DNA of 64,000 nt from Sitta carolinensis (Eukaryota > Chordata > Aves > Passeriformes > Sittidae). A model generated the notes under the pieces. The model saw only the letters and a program-made list of their open reading frames with translations. It had not been told where the DNA came from and searched no databases. Numbering within the stretch: the first letter of the stretch is position 1; every line of letters starts with the position of its first letter. The translations under genes and the position numbers were made by a program. The DNA lies in the NCBI GenBank assembly GCA_032173965.1, contig JAVUNC010000004.1:2928501-2992500 (forward strand), written 5' to 3'. Shown one piece after another: positions 11,523-23,768 of the stretch.

Positions 11523-12871
11523 TTTTTGGCTTTGTACAATGCTGCCTAAACTCCCCTCTGCTCCCAAAGCATTTTGGGGGGAATTACAGGATACCCAGGA
11601 CTATCTGCAAGAGGAAACCTCATGGAAAAGGAAAGAGAGGCTTTGCAGGGCAGCAGAAGTTGTGTCTGAAGACGAGAACAGAAGAGTGACAGCACAACAG
11701 AAGCCTTTCTTTGACCCATTACCATTTTGTTGGAAGTTTTCCAGAGCGCTGGTCTCCTAGAGCTCCTTGTATGATGGAATCAGGTGATGTCAAAATTACC
11801 CCAATTCTGCCTTAATGCTCCGTGCTCTTTGGTTTAAGCTAAAAACAAAGACACACATGGATGATTATGGAATGGAAAACACAAGAAAATGAAAATAATG
11901 CTTTTTTTGCAGGATTCTGAACTGTCATGAATGACGAAATAAAAATTATAAATAAATATAAACAAAGGATAAAAATGCTTTCTCTTAAACGATGGGTATA
12001 ATGCATATACATTAAAATATATATACATTGAAATAAAGGGATGAAAACAACAGGTAAGAAACCACACTGATGATAGAAATGAACAGAAATCTGCTCACAG
12101 GAACTAAAAACCCACTGCCACGGTGCAGTCCAGACCTTCTTCATCACTTACTCAATTACCCTCACCTCAGCCACAACCAGCACAGCTGGGCAGGGAGGGG
12201 AATTCTTAGGAGCTCCTTTGTCATCCCCGATTACCTGCCCTGTGTGTGTGTGTACACACAAGCACCGGCTCAAACATTCAAAGGAATTTGCCTCCAAGAA
12301 AAGTCATCGTTGTTGTCATTGTCCCCAATTTCACGGCCAGGCCAGTGCCAGGGCCGGGCTGTGTGTCAGCACAGCCCCCAGTTTGAGGAATCCACACTGA
12401 CACGACAAGAACTAATCCTATTATTTCCTTAACGGCATCTGAATAGGCATTTTCCAACTCCTGCTTCTTATTGTAAGTTTAACCCATGTGTTAATTCTCT
12501 TACTGAGATCTCAAGCTGCTTTCTCTAGAATCGGGGATTTAGGGGAATCAAATCCCTTCTATTCAATTTGCTACTTAAGAGACAAACCTTTCAAAATTAA
12601 ACTTGCAGGTTGTTTGCCTGAAAAACATTGCTTCTCTTTCCAAGGAAAATATCTCTAAAACCTGTTTTAAGCAAGAAAGATGAAGTTTTTAGCACATCTC
12701 AAGTTTAAACCTGACAGCAGCTGCCTTGAAGTAAGAACCAGGAGGGCAGAAATTCATCGGGGAAAAGATTTTCAGTTTATTTTAATACCAATTTGATGAG
12801 TGAGCAACCAAGCAGTGCTTTATTTGAGAAAATTATTTCCTATTATTGTGATTCTCCTCCACTAAACCACT

Positions 12872-13040
12872 ATCACGGAATGGTTTGGGTTTCAAGGGAC
12901 CTTAAGGATCATTCTGTTCCCACTCCCTGCCATGGGCAGGGACACCTTCCATAATCCCAGATTGTTCCAAATCCCATCCAACCTGGCTCTGAACAATTCC
13001 AGGGATGGGGCAGCCACAGCTTCTCTGAGCAATATTCCAA
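12872..13040 (-). mobile_element. CR1 LINE 3' fragment
   Basis: Starts ATCACGGAATGGTTTGGG; ends soon after GGGGCAGCCACAGCTTCTC. Confidence 0.85.
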
Positions 13041-13319
13041 GGTAATCAAGTGGGGAAAGACTTGGGCAAAACCCAACTCCTTGCAGACGCTTCCTGTGGC
13101 TGAAAAAATTTTTGAGCACATCAGGAACACAGGGGAGTTTTCCTTTCTGTAATCAAATATTAAGCTATGAAACCCCATGAAAACAAACACCTCACTCTAC
13201 ACACACACAGACACTTTCTGTGCTTTCCAGCAAAGCCACAACAGATTTGCTGTGGGTCTGCAGGAACTTACAGGTAGCATATTAAATATTGATTGAAAAT
13301 AAATCCAAATTATTAGGCT

Positions 13320-13640
13320 TAAATTTTAATACCCATGTACGTTTCTCTATAATTCATCACGAACGGCATTTTCTGAGGTTCCACGAGAGGCTCTGGGTTT
13401 AATTTTAATTATGCATTTATTACATAATTCACCAAATTCAGTAATGTGCAGTGAGTCTCCCAGCCATTGAAGTGAGTAACGAGATTTATCAGCCCAGTTT
13501 GTCACACAACAAACAGGATTCAGAGCCTTATAAAGGCGGGTGATGAAAGATACATGGAGGGAGGGAAGAACAGCAGCAGCTTTATTTCCATGTAATAATG
13601 CTAATAATATGCAAATAATTCCCCATCTTAATGAATACTT
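13320..13640. promoter_or_regulatory. AT-rich unique block with POU/homeodomain motifs
   Basis: Repeat-free stretch holding AATTATGCATTTATTACATAA around 13400 and the octamer ATGCAAAT at 13609-13616, with scattered CpGs. It resembles conserved non-coding elements in texture. Confidence 0.25.
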
Positions 13641-13775
13641 CAGATGAATGCCACGTTCCAAGCGGGGATGGCACAGGGAGAGAGGGAACTCAGCTGCTGG
13701 GAGTGTTCAAAGCTCTTTGGAAAGCACAAAGTTACAGCTGTGGGTACCACTGAGCTTCCCTTCTCCTCTCAGAGG

Positions 13776-13965
13776 GAGGCTGGGCACTGGAGCAGCTCCC
13801 CAGGGAATGATGGCATCCTCAGGGCTGCCACAGCTCCAGGAGGGTTTGGACAATGCTCCCAGGGATGCACAGGGTGCGATGGTTGGGGTGTCTGTGCAGA
13901 GCAGGAGCTGGATCAGTGATCCTGGTGGATCCCTCTGAACTCAGGATATTCTGTGATTCCATGAC
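13776..13965 (+). mobile_element. CR1 LINE 3' fragment, third tail class
   Basis: GGTTTGGACAATGCTCCCAG, GTCTGTGCAGAGCAGGAGC, ending GAACTCAGGATATTCTGTG ATTCCATG. Same class as 29106-29232 and 35011-35222. Confidence 0.75.
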
Positions 13966-14615
13966 CCTCACATAGCAGGAATGACACAGTAACCCAGGAA
14001 GGTACCCAAGCTCCTCACATCCTGGTTTTATACAGTGACAGCCACATTGAAAATGTGATAATTTTCAGGATCAGCAGGGATGGACACACTCCATCCTGAG
14101 TCAGGAGCACAGACATTTTATACGCCCAAACCCCCAGGGGGCTGGGACTTGCTCTCCTAAAAACTTCTGGTGATTCTTCAAAGCTACATTTGGAAGTTTC
14201 TCCTGAATCCCTGCAATTTTAGAGGAGTGAATCTTGCTGTCCTTTGACAAACATTTTAGTGATTATTTTTTACCATTTCCAAAGCTTTTGCAAAGTTCCA
14301 CTCTTTCAGCAGGAATCATCTACCCTAGGACATTGTGCATGGGCTCAGAGGCCAGTGGTACCAGGTATTTGCCATGCTGTTCTTTTCCCTTATTATTTTA
14401 GCCTCAAACTTCTCCTGGGAACTCAAATATTTAAGACTTACAACCTCCTCATCAAGCCAAGCCAGCATCCCTTCCCACGTTCTCACTTGAAACCCACTTT
14501 TTTTTCAGTTCTCCTTAGACCTCCCTTGCATTCAGCTTCCCACATCCACACATCCTCTGGGATTTCCAGTCTGTCTCCTCCCTCAACAAAGTGTTAGGAG
14601 AAACAGGAACCTTTG

Positions 14616-14735
14616 TGGGGGTCTCCTCCATCTGCAGGAAAATCCCCCCTGAGCCTCCTTTTCTTCAAGCTGAGCCCCCCAGCTCCTTCAGCTGCTCCTC
14701 ATAGGACTTCCTCTCTAAGCCCCCAATTCCCATGG
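14616..14735 (-). mobile_element. CR1 internal fragment lacking its 3' tail
   Basis: CCCTGAGCCTCCTTTTCTTC and GCTGCTCCTCATAGGACTTC match the 5'-ward part of the CR1 3' region; the 3' terminus is absent. Confidence 0.65.
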
Positions 14736-14758
14736 AACAAAAAGGCCCCAAATCCCCC

Positions 14759-14933
14759 AAAAGTTCACCCTGATGCTGAATGGGGGTGGAGGATCCTCCT
14801 CTAAGCTCATCCTTGGGGAAAAAACAAAGTGTGAACCTCTCCCTCTCAAAAGTTCACCCTGATGCTGGATGGGGGTGGAGGATCCTCCTCTATGCTCATC
14901 CCTGGAAAAAAGGAAGTGTGAACCTCTCCCTTC
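14759..14933. repeat. 89-bp tandem duplication
   Basis: Two adjacent copies of AAAGTTCACCCTGATGCT ... GTGTGAACCTCTCCC, starting at 14759 and 14848. They differ at a handful of bases and a small indel in the A-rich part. The left edge abuts a CR1 fragment. Confidence 0.9.
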
Positions 14934-15503
14934 TCAGCACCAAAGGATCTGCACAGAGGAGAGCCCTTTAAAGGCCCACAAACCTTCCACCAATTCTCTG
15001 TGATTCCCCCCCGGGGCCCAGAGCAGCCACAGAGACAGAAGTCCCAGGACAGCAGGCTCTGTTAGCTCTGGCACTCCCAGCACTGCTCCTGGGATATCCC
15101 ACCAGGAAGACAACAAAACCTCCCCCTATGGAATCTGCAGCTCTGATGCTATCCCAGGACTCCACTGTGGAATCACAGGCCCTTGAAATATTTTGCTTAT
15201 TTTGACCTCAGACACAGAGGGAAATCTGCTGCTTTCACTGCCAGGTGGGACCAGCAGAGAAAGAATTTTTTCAGAGTCTGATCCAGCAGCAGCAGAGCTT
15301 GATGCTCACCTAGTGCAGAGACACTCTCTGAACTGAAACATAAACTCAGTCCTCAGCTCTGCTTAAAGGATGCCCTCAGACACCAGGTGACAGTGGGCTG
15401 TGAGCAGGAATGTACTGGAAACCCTGAGCCAGGAAAGACACAGAGACTGTGCTGCACCCACTGGAATACAGCCTTCCTAAAATAAAGGTTTTCTGTTTGA
15501 CAT

Positions 15504-15905
15504 CAGGAACACAGAATGGTCTGGGGTGAAAGGGAACTCAGATATCATCTCCAAACCCCTGCCAAGGGAAGGGAAACAACTCAACAGACACTGCTGCTCC
15601 AAGCCCTGTCCAGCCTGGCCTTGGACACTGCCAGGGATCCAGGGGCAGCCACAGCTTCTCATGGCACCCTGAGCCAGGGCCTCCCCACCCTCAGAGCCAG
15701 GAATTCCTTCCCAGCGTCCCATCTCTGGCAGTGGGAAGCCATTCCCTGTGCCCTGTCCCTCCATCCCCTTGTCCCCAGTCCCTCTCCAGCTCTCCTGGAG
15801 CCCCTTTAGGCTCTGCAAGGGGCTCTGAGCTCTCCCTGGAGCCTTCCTTCTCCAGGTGAGCACCCCCAGCTCTCCCAACCTGGCTCCAGAGCAGAGGCTG
15901 CTCAG
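15504..15905 (-). mobile_element. CR1 LINE 3' fragment, about 400 bp
   Basis: Runs from CACAGAATGGTCTGGGGTG through GATCCAGGGGCAGCCACAGC and CCAGTCCCTCTCCAGCTCTC to TCTCCAGGTGAGCACCCCC. Confidence 0.9.
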
Positions 15906-16199
15906 GGAAGACACAGTCTGAGACCAAAACTGGACAAATTACACTTCACACTGCTTTTCTATGTATTTCATGGGCAACACAAGTGTGAAGAAGAGAAAAT
16001 ACTCTTTCACCTCTGCTCTAATAAAAAACACAACACTGCAAAGTAGAGCACTGTGAAATTATTCAGACCCCAAGTAATATCACAAATTTGCAATAACTCA
16101 CAAAGCCCTTAATTCTTCCCCAAATACTTTCTGAGTAGATCCAGGCACACAAAGGAAAACAAGCAGGGAAGGAACGAGAGAGTGACTTTTTACATGGGC

Positions 16200-16412
16200 T
16201 GATAAGGGAGGGGACAAAGGGGGGGAAGGAGTATTTTGATGGGACATTAGGAGGAAATTCTCTCCTGTGAGGGTGGGCAGGCCCTGGCACAGGGTGCCCA
16301 GAGAAGCTGTGGCTGCCCCTGGATCCCTGGCAGTGTCCAAGGCCAGGCTGGATGGGGCTTGGAGCACCCTGGTATAGTGGGAGGTGCCCTTGCTCATGGC
16401 ACGGGATGGAAG
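16200..16412 (+). mobile_element. CR1 LINE 3' fragment
   Basis: TCTCCTGTGAGGGTGGGCAG through GGATCCCTGGCAGTGTCC; the last 50 bp of the tail are eroded. Confidence 0.85.
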
Positions 16413-17930
16413 TATTGCAGCATTACTGTTTCAATCTATTCCTTGATTATAGAATCTAAATAAAATAAAGGAAGATGGATAAATAAGCAACCAGAGCAGC
16501 ACATCTGAGCTCCCAGGTGGGGAAACATCACTTAATAAGGGAATTTTGTGGGCAGTAGCACCAGAGCTGGAAACCTTTATTCCACTCTACAATCAGCACT
16601 TGCAGCACTTTGTTGACACAACAGAACACGGCTCAATTTCAAGCACCGTTGAGGTTGAGTAATTTCAAACATCTTTTAATGTTTGTAGAGAGTCCAGAGG
16701 GAAGTTGGTCGAAAAGATCTCCAAGGCAGCCACGTGGAAATAAGATATAAACCCCTTCAAATCACTGCAGTGCCAGGCAGGAGGCAGGGACGGAGACGGA
16801 GGAGGGAAAAGGGGAAAGGTGAGGATCCACACTTCCAGCTAAACTGTTTAAAGCATTTATTTATGTCCAGTGGCTCCATTACAAGTTCACAGTGTGCCTT
16901 GGGGAGCAGTCACAGACCAATTCCATGATCACAGATTGGTGCTTCAGAAGTAAAATGTAAGTGTAATCCATACTCCTGTTTCTTCTCATGCCATGAACAC
17001 TTCTTTTAGAGGGAGGTCGTCCTCCTGTTCTCTTCTAGGTACCAGAATTGTGCACAAGAAATCAGATAAGATATTAATGCAGCTGGATTTAACTTGACTA
17101 TTATACACTAGGGCACTGGTGCTTTTAATAAAAATATGGGAAAGATTGCTGATAAACCTGAGTTGGGAACAATGACAGGGAAAACAGGCTAACAATCATC
17201 TACAGAGCTTCCCCTAAACTCATGAGGTCAAGGGAGAGCCCTTTGAAAGTGTAAATGACATTTACAAAGGATAAAATTAGCTGCTCACTGTTGGTATTAG
17301 AGCATTTTTCAGAGTGGGATCCAGCAGCAGGATCCCAGCAAGGAATTTCAGGATAACGAACAGTAAACACAAACCAGCACTTAAGGATTTGTGTTGGTTT
17401 TTGGTCACTCATATCATGAGGATTCAGAATAAGGAAATCTGCCCTGAGAACACCGAGGGAAACACAGCTCTTCAGGATGCCCCATTAGAACAGGAATGCC
17501 CTGCCAACGTGCCCCTGGAAGGAGCCAGCAGTGGAGGATGTCAGGGAGAACAGGAACACACCTCCTGCAACAGGACAACACTCTGAGCTTGGAGGATCCG
17601 TGGCTAAAAACTGCTCGAGTCCTGCTGGCAGCTCTGGCTTCCTCCTGACCTTGTAACTCTGTACACAGGCTGCATTATCCACTGCTCCAGAGGCTGGAGT
17701 TTAAACCTGGCAGCAGGGGAAAACAACCAGGGCCACAAATGGCCCAGAAACCCTGAGCCAAGGTGTAGAGATGAGGGATGCAATATGCTCATCTTCCTCT
17801 GGCTGAGCACAAAGTCTCTGCTTCTGCCTCCTGAGGCTTCCTGGGAGTGCTCAGCAGGGACACAGCTCTTGGAAGTCAAAACAGATGTGAGCATAACTGA
17901 AGTGATGCCCACAGTATGCCTGTCACATCT

Positions 17931-18345
17931 GGAATCATGGAATCACAGAATGGTTTGGATAGGAAGGGGCCTTAAAGAGCATCCAGTTCCAAACCTCTGC
18001 TATGGGCAGGAACACCTTCCACTGTCCCAGGATGCTCCAAGCCCCATCCAACCTGGCACTGGACACTTCCAGGGATCCAGGGACAGCCACAGCTTCTCTG
18101 GGCACCCTGTGCCAGGGCCTGCCCACCCTCACAGCCAAGAATTCTTTCCTAATATCTCTAATCTAAACCTACTCTCTTTCAGTTTAAGCCATCCCCCCTT
18201 GTCCTGTCCCTCCATCCCTTGTCCCCAGTCCCTCTCCAGCTCTCTTGAAGCTCCTTTAGGCCCTGGAAAGGGCTCTGAGGTCTCCTTGGATCCTTCTCCT
18301 TCCAGGCTGAACACCCCCATCGTCCCAGCCTGTCCTCATGGGATG
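17931..18345 (-). mobile_element. CR1 LINE 3' fragment, about 415 bp
   Basis: Well-preserved tail GGAATCATGGAATCACAGAA and all downstream blocks as far as CCAGGCTGAACACCCCCATC. Confidence 0.9.
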
Positions 18346-20310
18346 TTTGATGTTTTTGTGTTGGGACAATAAACAGCAGCAGGACTGTCAGATGGGCTGT
18401 GGAGCCAGCGATGGGGACGACTGTGCAATCACCCTGAGCCATGGGACAGCTGCTGGGCAGCTCTGCCTGCTTCCAACACATCCTGCTGCATCCACCACTT
18501 CTGAGCACCTCTGGCAGCATCGCTTTTACAGGAAAGCGGAGTTAAATCCTTCCTGTCCATTTGCTTTCTTCAGGACATGCTTCAACCCCTTGCATGGATC
18601 CACACGGCTGTCCCAAACTGCATCAGGATGGTTTAAATTCTTCATGAAGTTTGATGATTATTCTATGGGTGAAGAATGAAAAAAAACCTTTTCCCACATC
18701 ACCTCAGAGAGGAGAGAAAACCTCAGAGGCACCAGCAGCTGCTGAAATTGCTCCTTCCAAGCCTGTCCTGACACCTAAAAACCTGAAAGCTTTTCCTGAA
18801 GGAAGATTTTCCTCAGGGCAGCACAAGCTAATGCTGTAAGCCCCAATTAATTTGCCACTTGCTCCCACCCAGCAGAGTAAGGAGTAAATCAGCACCTCTG
18901 TGGCTCTGTCACAGATACCACAGGATTTTCCAGACAGACAGACAGTACTGACAGAGAGCAAGTGCTGCCCTGCTGGGACACTGCACCAGCACATTGAGAG
19001 GATCATGATCCCACTATCAGCTGTGGGAACACTCCCAATAAACAGATATTTTTCCAGCCTGATTTCTCCAGCTTCTATCACTTCACATTTTGATGCAGAT
19101 TCTTCCTATGAGCAGACTCATCACTGCCCAGCTAACTCTGTCCATCCGGCCCAGACACCACATTTGTTCACAAAATGCTGTGGCATAGGATTTTTCCTTC
19201 AAAAAATGAGGAGTGTCAGTATTTTCCTATCATTCTTCTGGAGCAAAAGTGATCTTAACTACTGCCTCTTAAAAGCTGGAGCACCTTTCATGAGAACGCC
19301 ACTTTGTCAGGCCATGGTGAGGTCACAGATCAGGCTGGCAGGTAGAAAAAGAAGTTTAAATGTGTTTCTAGGGTCACCAGAAGAGGCTCCCTCAGCCATT
19401 TGGGTTTTTCAGCAGCTCTCTACTGCCTGAATGCAAAGCAGTCTCAGCTGAATTTCACTAATTCCTTCAAAGGCTCTCTTACACTCATCTGCACAGATTA
19501 TGCAGTAAATACGCTTTAAGAAAGCACTCTCTAACCCCAACAAGGCTATTCAAAAAATAAGGCTTAACCAGCTGACCTCTGATTATCTTCAGCAGTTCGC
19601 CCATCTGTCTCCAATACACAAATTCCAGCCTCAAAGCAATGCTTCCTTCCTTTAGGTGTCTGAACTGGATGTTAATAACTACAATGAAATGGTGACATGA
19701 AAGCGTCCAAACTGACCCCCAAAAAAGCTCAGTGAGGGCTGTGAACACTTAAAACCCTCTTGGAAGTCACCCACCCCAGGCACAGGATGCTGAAGCAGCA
19801 TTTCTGCTCTCAAGTGACAAATGAGCACCACCCCAGCAGGATCTGTCCCTGTCTCACACTCGGACAGGATCAGCCCAGATGAAATGAACCCAAAGTCCTG
19901 AAAATGTTCATTAACTCCCATAGGGACTTTGGGATGAAGCCTCTCCAGCAGCTTTGTCTTTTGTAGTGACAGTGTTTATAAAATTTGGGAGCTGTGAAGA
20001 AAACTGGGATTGCTCAGCGCAGCTTTCATGAAATGCAGCAGGCTGCAAAGTAAGTGACATTTGAAGCTAAAACTTAGTGACTTGTTTGCCTAGAGGTGGA
20101 GCAGCTCCAAGGTGGTGGCACCACGCTCCAGCTCCTTTATGGCCTTCTTCTCCCTGGACACCTCTGTTACCATCCATAGGAACTGCAGGAGACACTGCAT
20201 CCATCAGGAAACTCAAGGGTTAGCCCAAACCTCCTGGGGTATCACAAACTTGGATTTTCCCCTTCTGTCTCAGGTACCTTTAATTGTAGCCAGGAGCCCA
20301 CTCCACCACC
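18346..20310. other. Unique stretch without recognised features
   Basis: About 2 kb free of CR1. The longest ORF (18900-19430, plus) has no recognisable domain. Confidence 0.5.
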
Positions 20311-20525
20311 AATCATGGAATGACAGAATGGCTTGGGTTGGAAGGGACCTTAAAGATCCTCTCTTTCCAACCTCCTGCCATGAGCAAAGACACCTTCCTC
20401 TATCCCAAGTTGTTCCCAAGCCCCAATGTCCATCCTGGCCTTGGACACTTCAAGGGATCCAGGGCAGCCACAGCTGCTCTGGGCAATCCATGCCAGGCTC
20501 TCCAGATGCTGCCACCCTCCTGATG
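20311..20525 (-). mobile_element. CR1 LINE 3' fragment
   Basis: AATCATGGAATGACAGAATG then GGTTGGAAGGGACCTTAAAG; truncated near GCTGCCACCCTCC. Confidence 0.9.
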
Positions 20526-21510
20526 TCTGTGGACTAAGAGAGCCACTCCAACCCTCTTAAAGTGGTGTCTGACCCCTTCCAGCCTGGAATCCAGCCTCTT
20601 TAACATCCTTTATGGACACTGTAAGCAGCTTTTTCATTTGAAGGGTTTCCACTAAGTGCATTTTACAAGTTAGTTCTCTTCAGGTCCAAATCTTTCTCAC
20701 AGTGCATTTGAAATCACCCAGAGAGATCCTGATCCTGGCAGGGCTTGGAGATTGTTTTGATTACAAAAGAGAAAAAAAAAAAGCACAAATACATCTTAAA
20801 GAAAGGGAAGATGGAACAGGAGTTTTCAAATGGATGCAGCTTTGCTAGAGACAGGAAAAAAAATCACAGGAGGTGGAAACCAGGGAGCACCAGTCTGGGA
20901 AACAAAAGACCTGCAAGAGGCTGATTATGGCCTTGATGTACAATCCCTGCTCAGGGCTGGGGCAACAGGAGCAGAGAGGGCAAAGCCATGCCTGGGAAGA
21001 GGGGAAGGAAGGCAGGAGCTGCTTTCCAGGAGAACTGAGCCACAGGGACTCTTCACCCCCCCATTATCCATGAGGGAAGAGTGCAGGGCACTTCTCTTGG
21101 AAATTAATCTTGGCTCAGGAGTGAGACAGAGCTGTGAGAGTGGAGGAAGCACCACACACCCAATTCCCCTGCCTCAATGAGCCTCTGAATAGATCAGTGT
21201 TTTATCAGCTTTCACCCTGAATATTTGGAGGGTTTTTCATTTCAGGAGAAAAGGAAGATGAAAACCCACAGCAACACATGGCAGAGCACCCAGCTGGCTC
21301 AAAAGGGTATGTAGGCCTGGTCTTGCACCTCCAAATTCCAATGGTGCAGCCAGACCCCAGATACAGCAAAGCTCATGAGATGTCACCTCTCAGCCTGAGG
21401 CCACCAGAAGTGTAAGAGGGGCATTGGATGCACTTGGAACCTGGGTTTATGCAACAAAATTCTCTGCTCATATTCATCATGTGTCCTCCTGTAAAAAACA
21501 GTGTGAAGTG

Positions 21511-21735
21511 TAGGTTTAGATGGGATAATAGGAAAAAAATTTTTCCTTGTGAGGGTGGTGAGGTTCTGGTATGGATTTCCCAGAGAAGCTGTGGCTGTCC
21601 CTGGATCCCTGGAAGTGTCCAAGGCCAGGCTGGACAGGGCTTGGAGCAACCTGGGATAGTAGAAAGTTCCCTGCCCATGGCAGGGTTGGAATGAGATGAA
21701 CTTTAAGGTCCCTTCCAACCCAAACCATTCTGTGA
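21511..21735 (+). mobile_element. CR1 LINE 3' fragment
   Basis: GGTTTAGATGGGATAATAGG to CCCAAACCATTCTGTGATAG, full 3' end kept. Confidence 0.9.
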
Positions 21736-22786
21736 TAGAACAGAGCAAATTCTCTCCCTTCATCTTGAATTAAATCTAAGCATGAAGCAAAAGCAGCTGC
21801 ATTTGTGTAGTGATATATGAAAGTGTCTGCAAAGCATTTTAGGATCCTTCAGGAAAAATGCTAAATATCTGTTCTATAATTCAATGAATGTTAATATATT
21901 CATCACAGATTTCAACTCTTCAATTGCACGGGAGAAAAACAAGAAAATTGGTGCTTGTTGCAATGCTACGATGCCAAGGGATGGAAGCAGTCCAGGGTCT
22001 CGGAATATTCAAGTTTTGTGTGGGATGCAGGGAAATCCCCCACGAGAACACAAGCAAGAGCCTGTGTGCTGTGGGATGAGCAGTGAGGTCTCAGGCACGC
22101 TGGCTTCGACCTCCAAACCCACAAAGCTGTTGTTTTACCTTTTTGTGGTTGCCAAACTCAAACCCAAATCTGCCTCAGTCCTCACGCAGAGAGCCCTGGT
22201 CCTGCTCGCCAGGCAGAGCTGGGTGAATCATTCTCCTCGCTGCTTTTTCCCTTTGTGTCCTCCTAAAAAGCCGTACCTGAGGTGCCTCCCTGCGCCAGCA
22301 GCTCTAGCCTGACACGACCTGGTGAGGACAGGGCTCCAGAGCACAAAGGCAGAGCACTTGCCCTCCTTTTCCCAGGCACGCCATTCACTGCCACTCCAAG
22401 GGATTTCTGTTCGCTGCTTGGAGCGACTCTGAGCACATAACTGCCCTCCTTTGTTCAGGCTCCTCGACAAGGGAACCCACTGCTTTTGCAGTGTGCTCAA
22501 ACATAAAGACTCCCAGCAATACCATGCATTTAACTGGCTTTGGCTATTTTAGCATGGGCTAAATTAGGGGAGTGTTTGCAATGCACTCACCTAAATGATC
22601 GGTGCTCACACATCTCCCGATTTTACACCTAGGTGGGAAGAAATTTTTCTCCACTGCGGTGTGTCCATATGGGAATAGAATAAGCTCCTCTGGGGTCCCC
22701 CTGCAATTTTCCCATCACATCCTGCCATTCTTCCTCTCCCCCAGCATGCTGGGTGTTTCAGTGACCGTTTAAGCAAGTCACTTCAG

Positions 22787-23203
22787 AGGGCTGGAGCTCC
22801 TCTGTGCCAGAGCCAGAGGAAGAGAAGCATCACTTGGAGAAGAGAAGGATCCTGGGAGACCTCAGAGCCCCTTCCAGCACCTAAAGGGGCTCCAGGAGAG
22901 CTGGAGAGGGACTGGGGACAAGGGCCTCAAGGGATGGGACAAGGGGCAATGGTTTTAAGGTGAAAGAGGGCAGGGATAGACACGATACTGGGAAGGAATT
23001 CTTGGCTGAGGGTGGTGAGGCCCTGGCACAGGGTGCCCAGAGAAGCTGTGGCTGCCCCTGGATCCCTGGCAGTGTCCAAGACCAGGGTGGAAAGGGCTTG
23101 GAGCAGCCTGGGATAGTGGAAGGTGGCCCTGCTGACTACAGGGGGTTGGAATGTGAGGATCCCTAAGGCCCCTTCCAACACAAACCATTCTCTGATTCTA
23201 CAA
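22787..23203 (+). mobile_element. CR1 LINE 3' fragment, about 415 bp
   Basis: GAGAAGAGAAGGATCCTGGG, CAGAGCCCCTTCCAGCACC, CTGGAGAGGGACTGGGGAC, ending AACACAAACCATTCTCTG ATTC. Confidence 0.9.
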
Positions 23204-23663
23204 CATTTGCCCCCAGCCCTGTTACAAGGCTGCTCCCGATTTTCTCCCAGTAATACTCCCCATCCTGACAGCTGGAGTGGGCTGGAGTGCCTTTGCAGGA
23301 GGGGCAGGAGCAGCATCTCAAAGTGAGAGTATTATTCTCCAGCAGTGGAGCACCTTTTCCTCCATCCTGGAGCCACAGCAACCCTTCCTTTCCCCCAGTT
23401 TCCAACAATATCCTCCCCCTGCTGTGCTTACAAAAGGCCCGACCTGAAAATCAGCCCTTAAAACAACTGTCAGCAGATTTTAAACCCTGCTAAGCTGTGC
23501 ACTGCAAGAAGGAGGGGAACAAAGCGGCCTCGGAGGCAAACTCCAATTCAGCTCCATTCAACCATAGAAGCTAAAATGTTAAAATGAAATAGGGGTGCAC
23601 AGTGGTGAACCCCTGAGCTGGCAGGCCACAGGGTGGGCAAAGCACAGGGTGTGCTGGCAGGGG

Positions 23664-23768
23664 CTTGGAATAACCTGGGATAGTGGAAGGTGCCCCTGCC
23701 CATGGCAGGAGGTTGGAACAACATAACTTTTAAGGTCCCTTCTAACACAAACCATTCTGTGATTCCAA
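23664..23768 (+). mobile_element. CR1 3' terminal fragment
   Basis: GCTTGGAATAACCTGGGATAG to AACACAAACCATTCTGTG ATTCC. Confidence 0.85.

Noticed and set aside
12303..12325. TCATCGTTGTTGTCATTGTC resembles miR-598-3p, whose mammalian gene lies in XKR6
   Set aside because: It is on the strand opposite to XKR6, has a 3-base insertion and a substitution relative to the miRNA as I recall it, and no complementary arm lies within about 70 bases on either side, so no hairpin.
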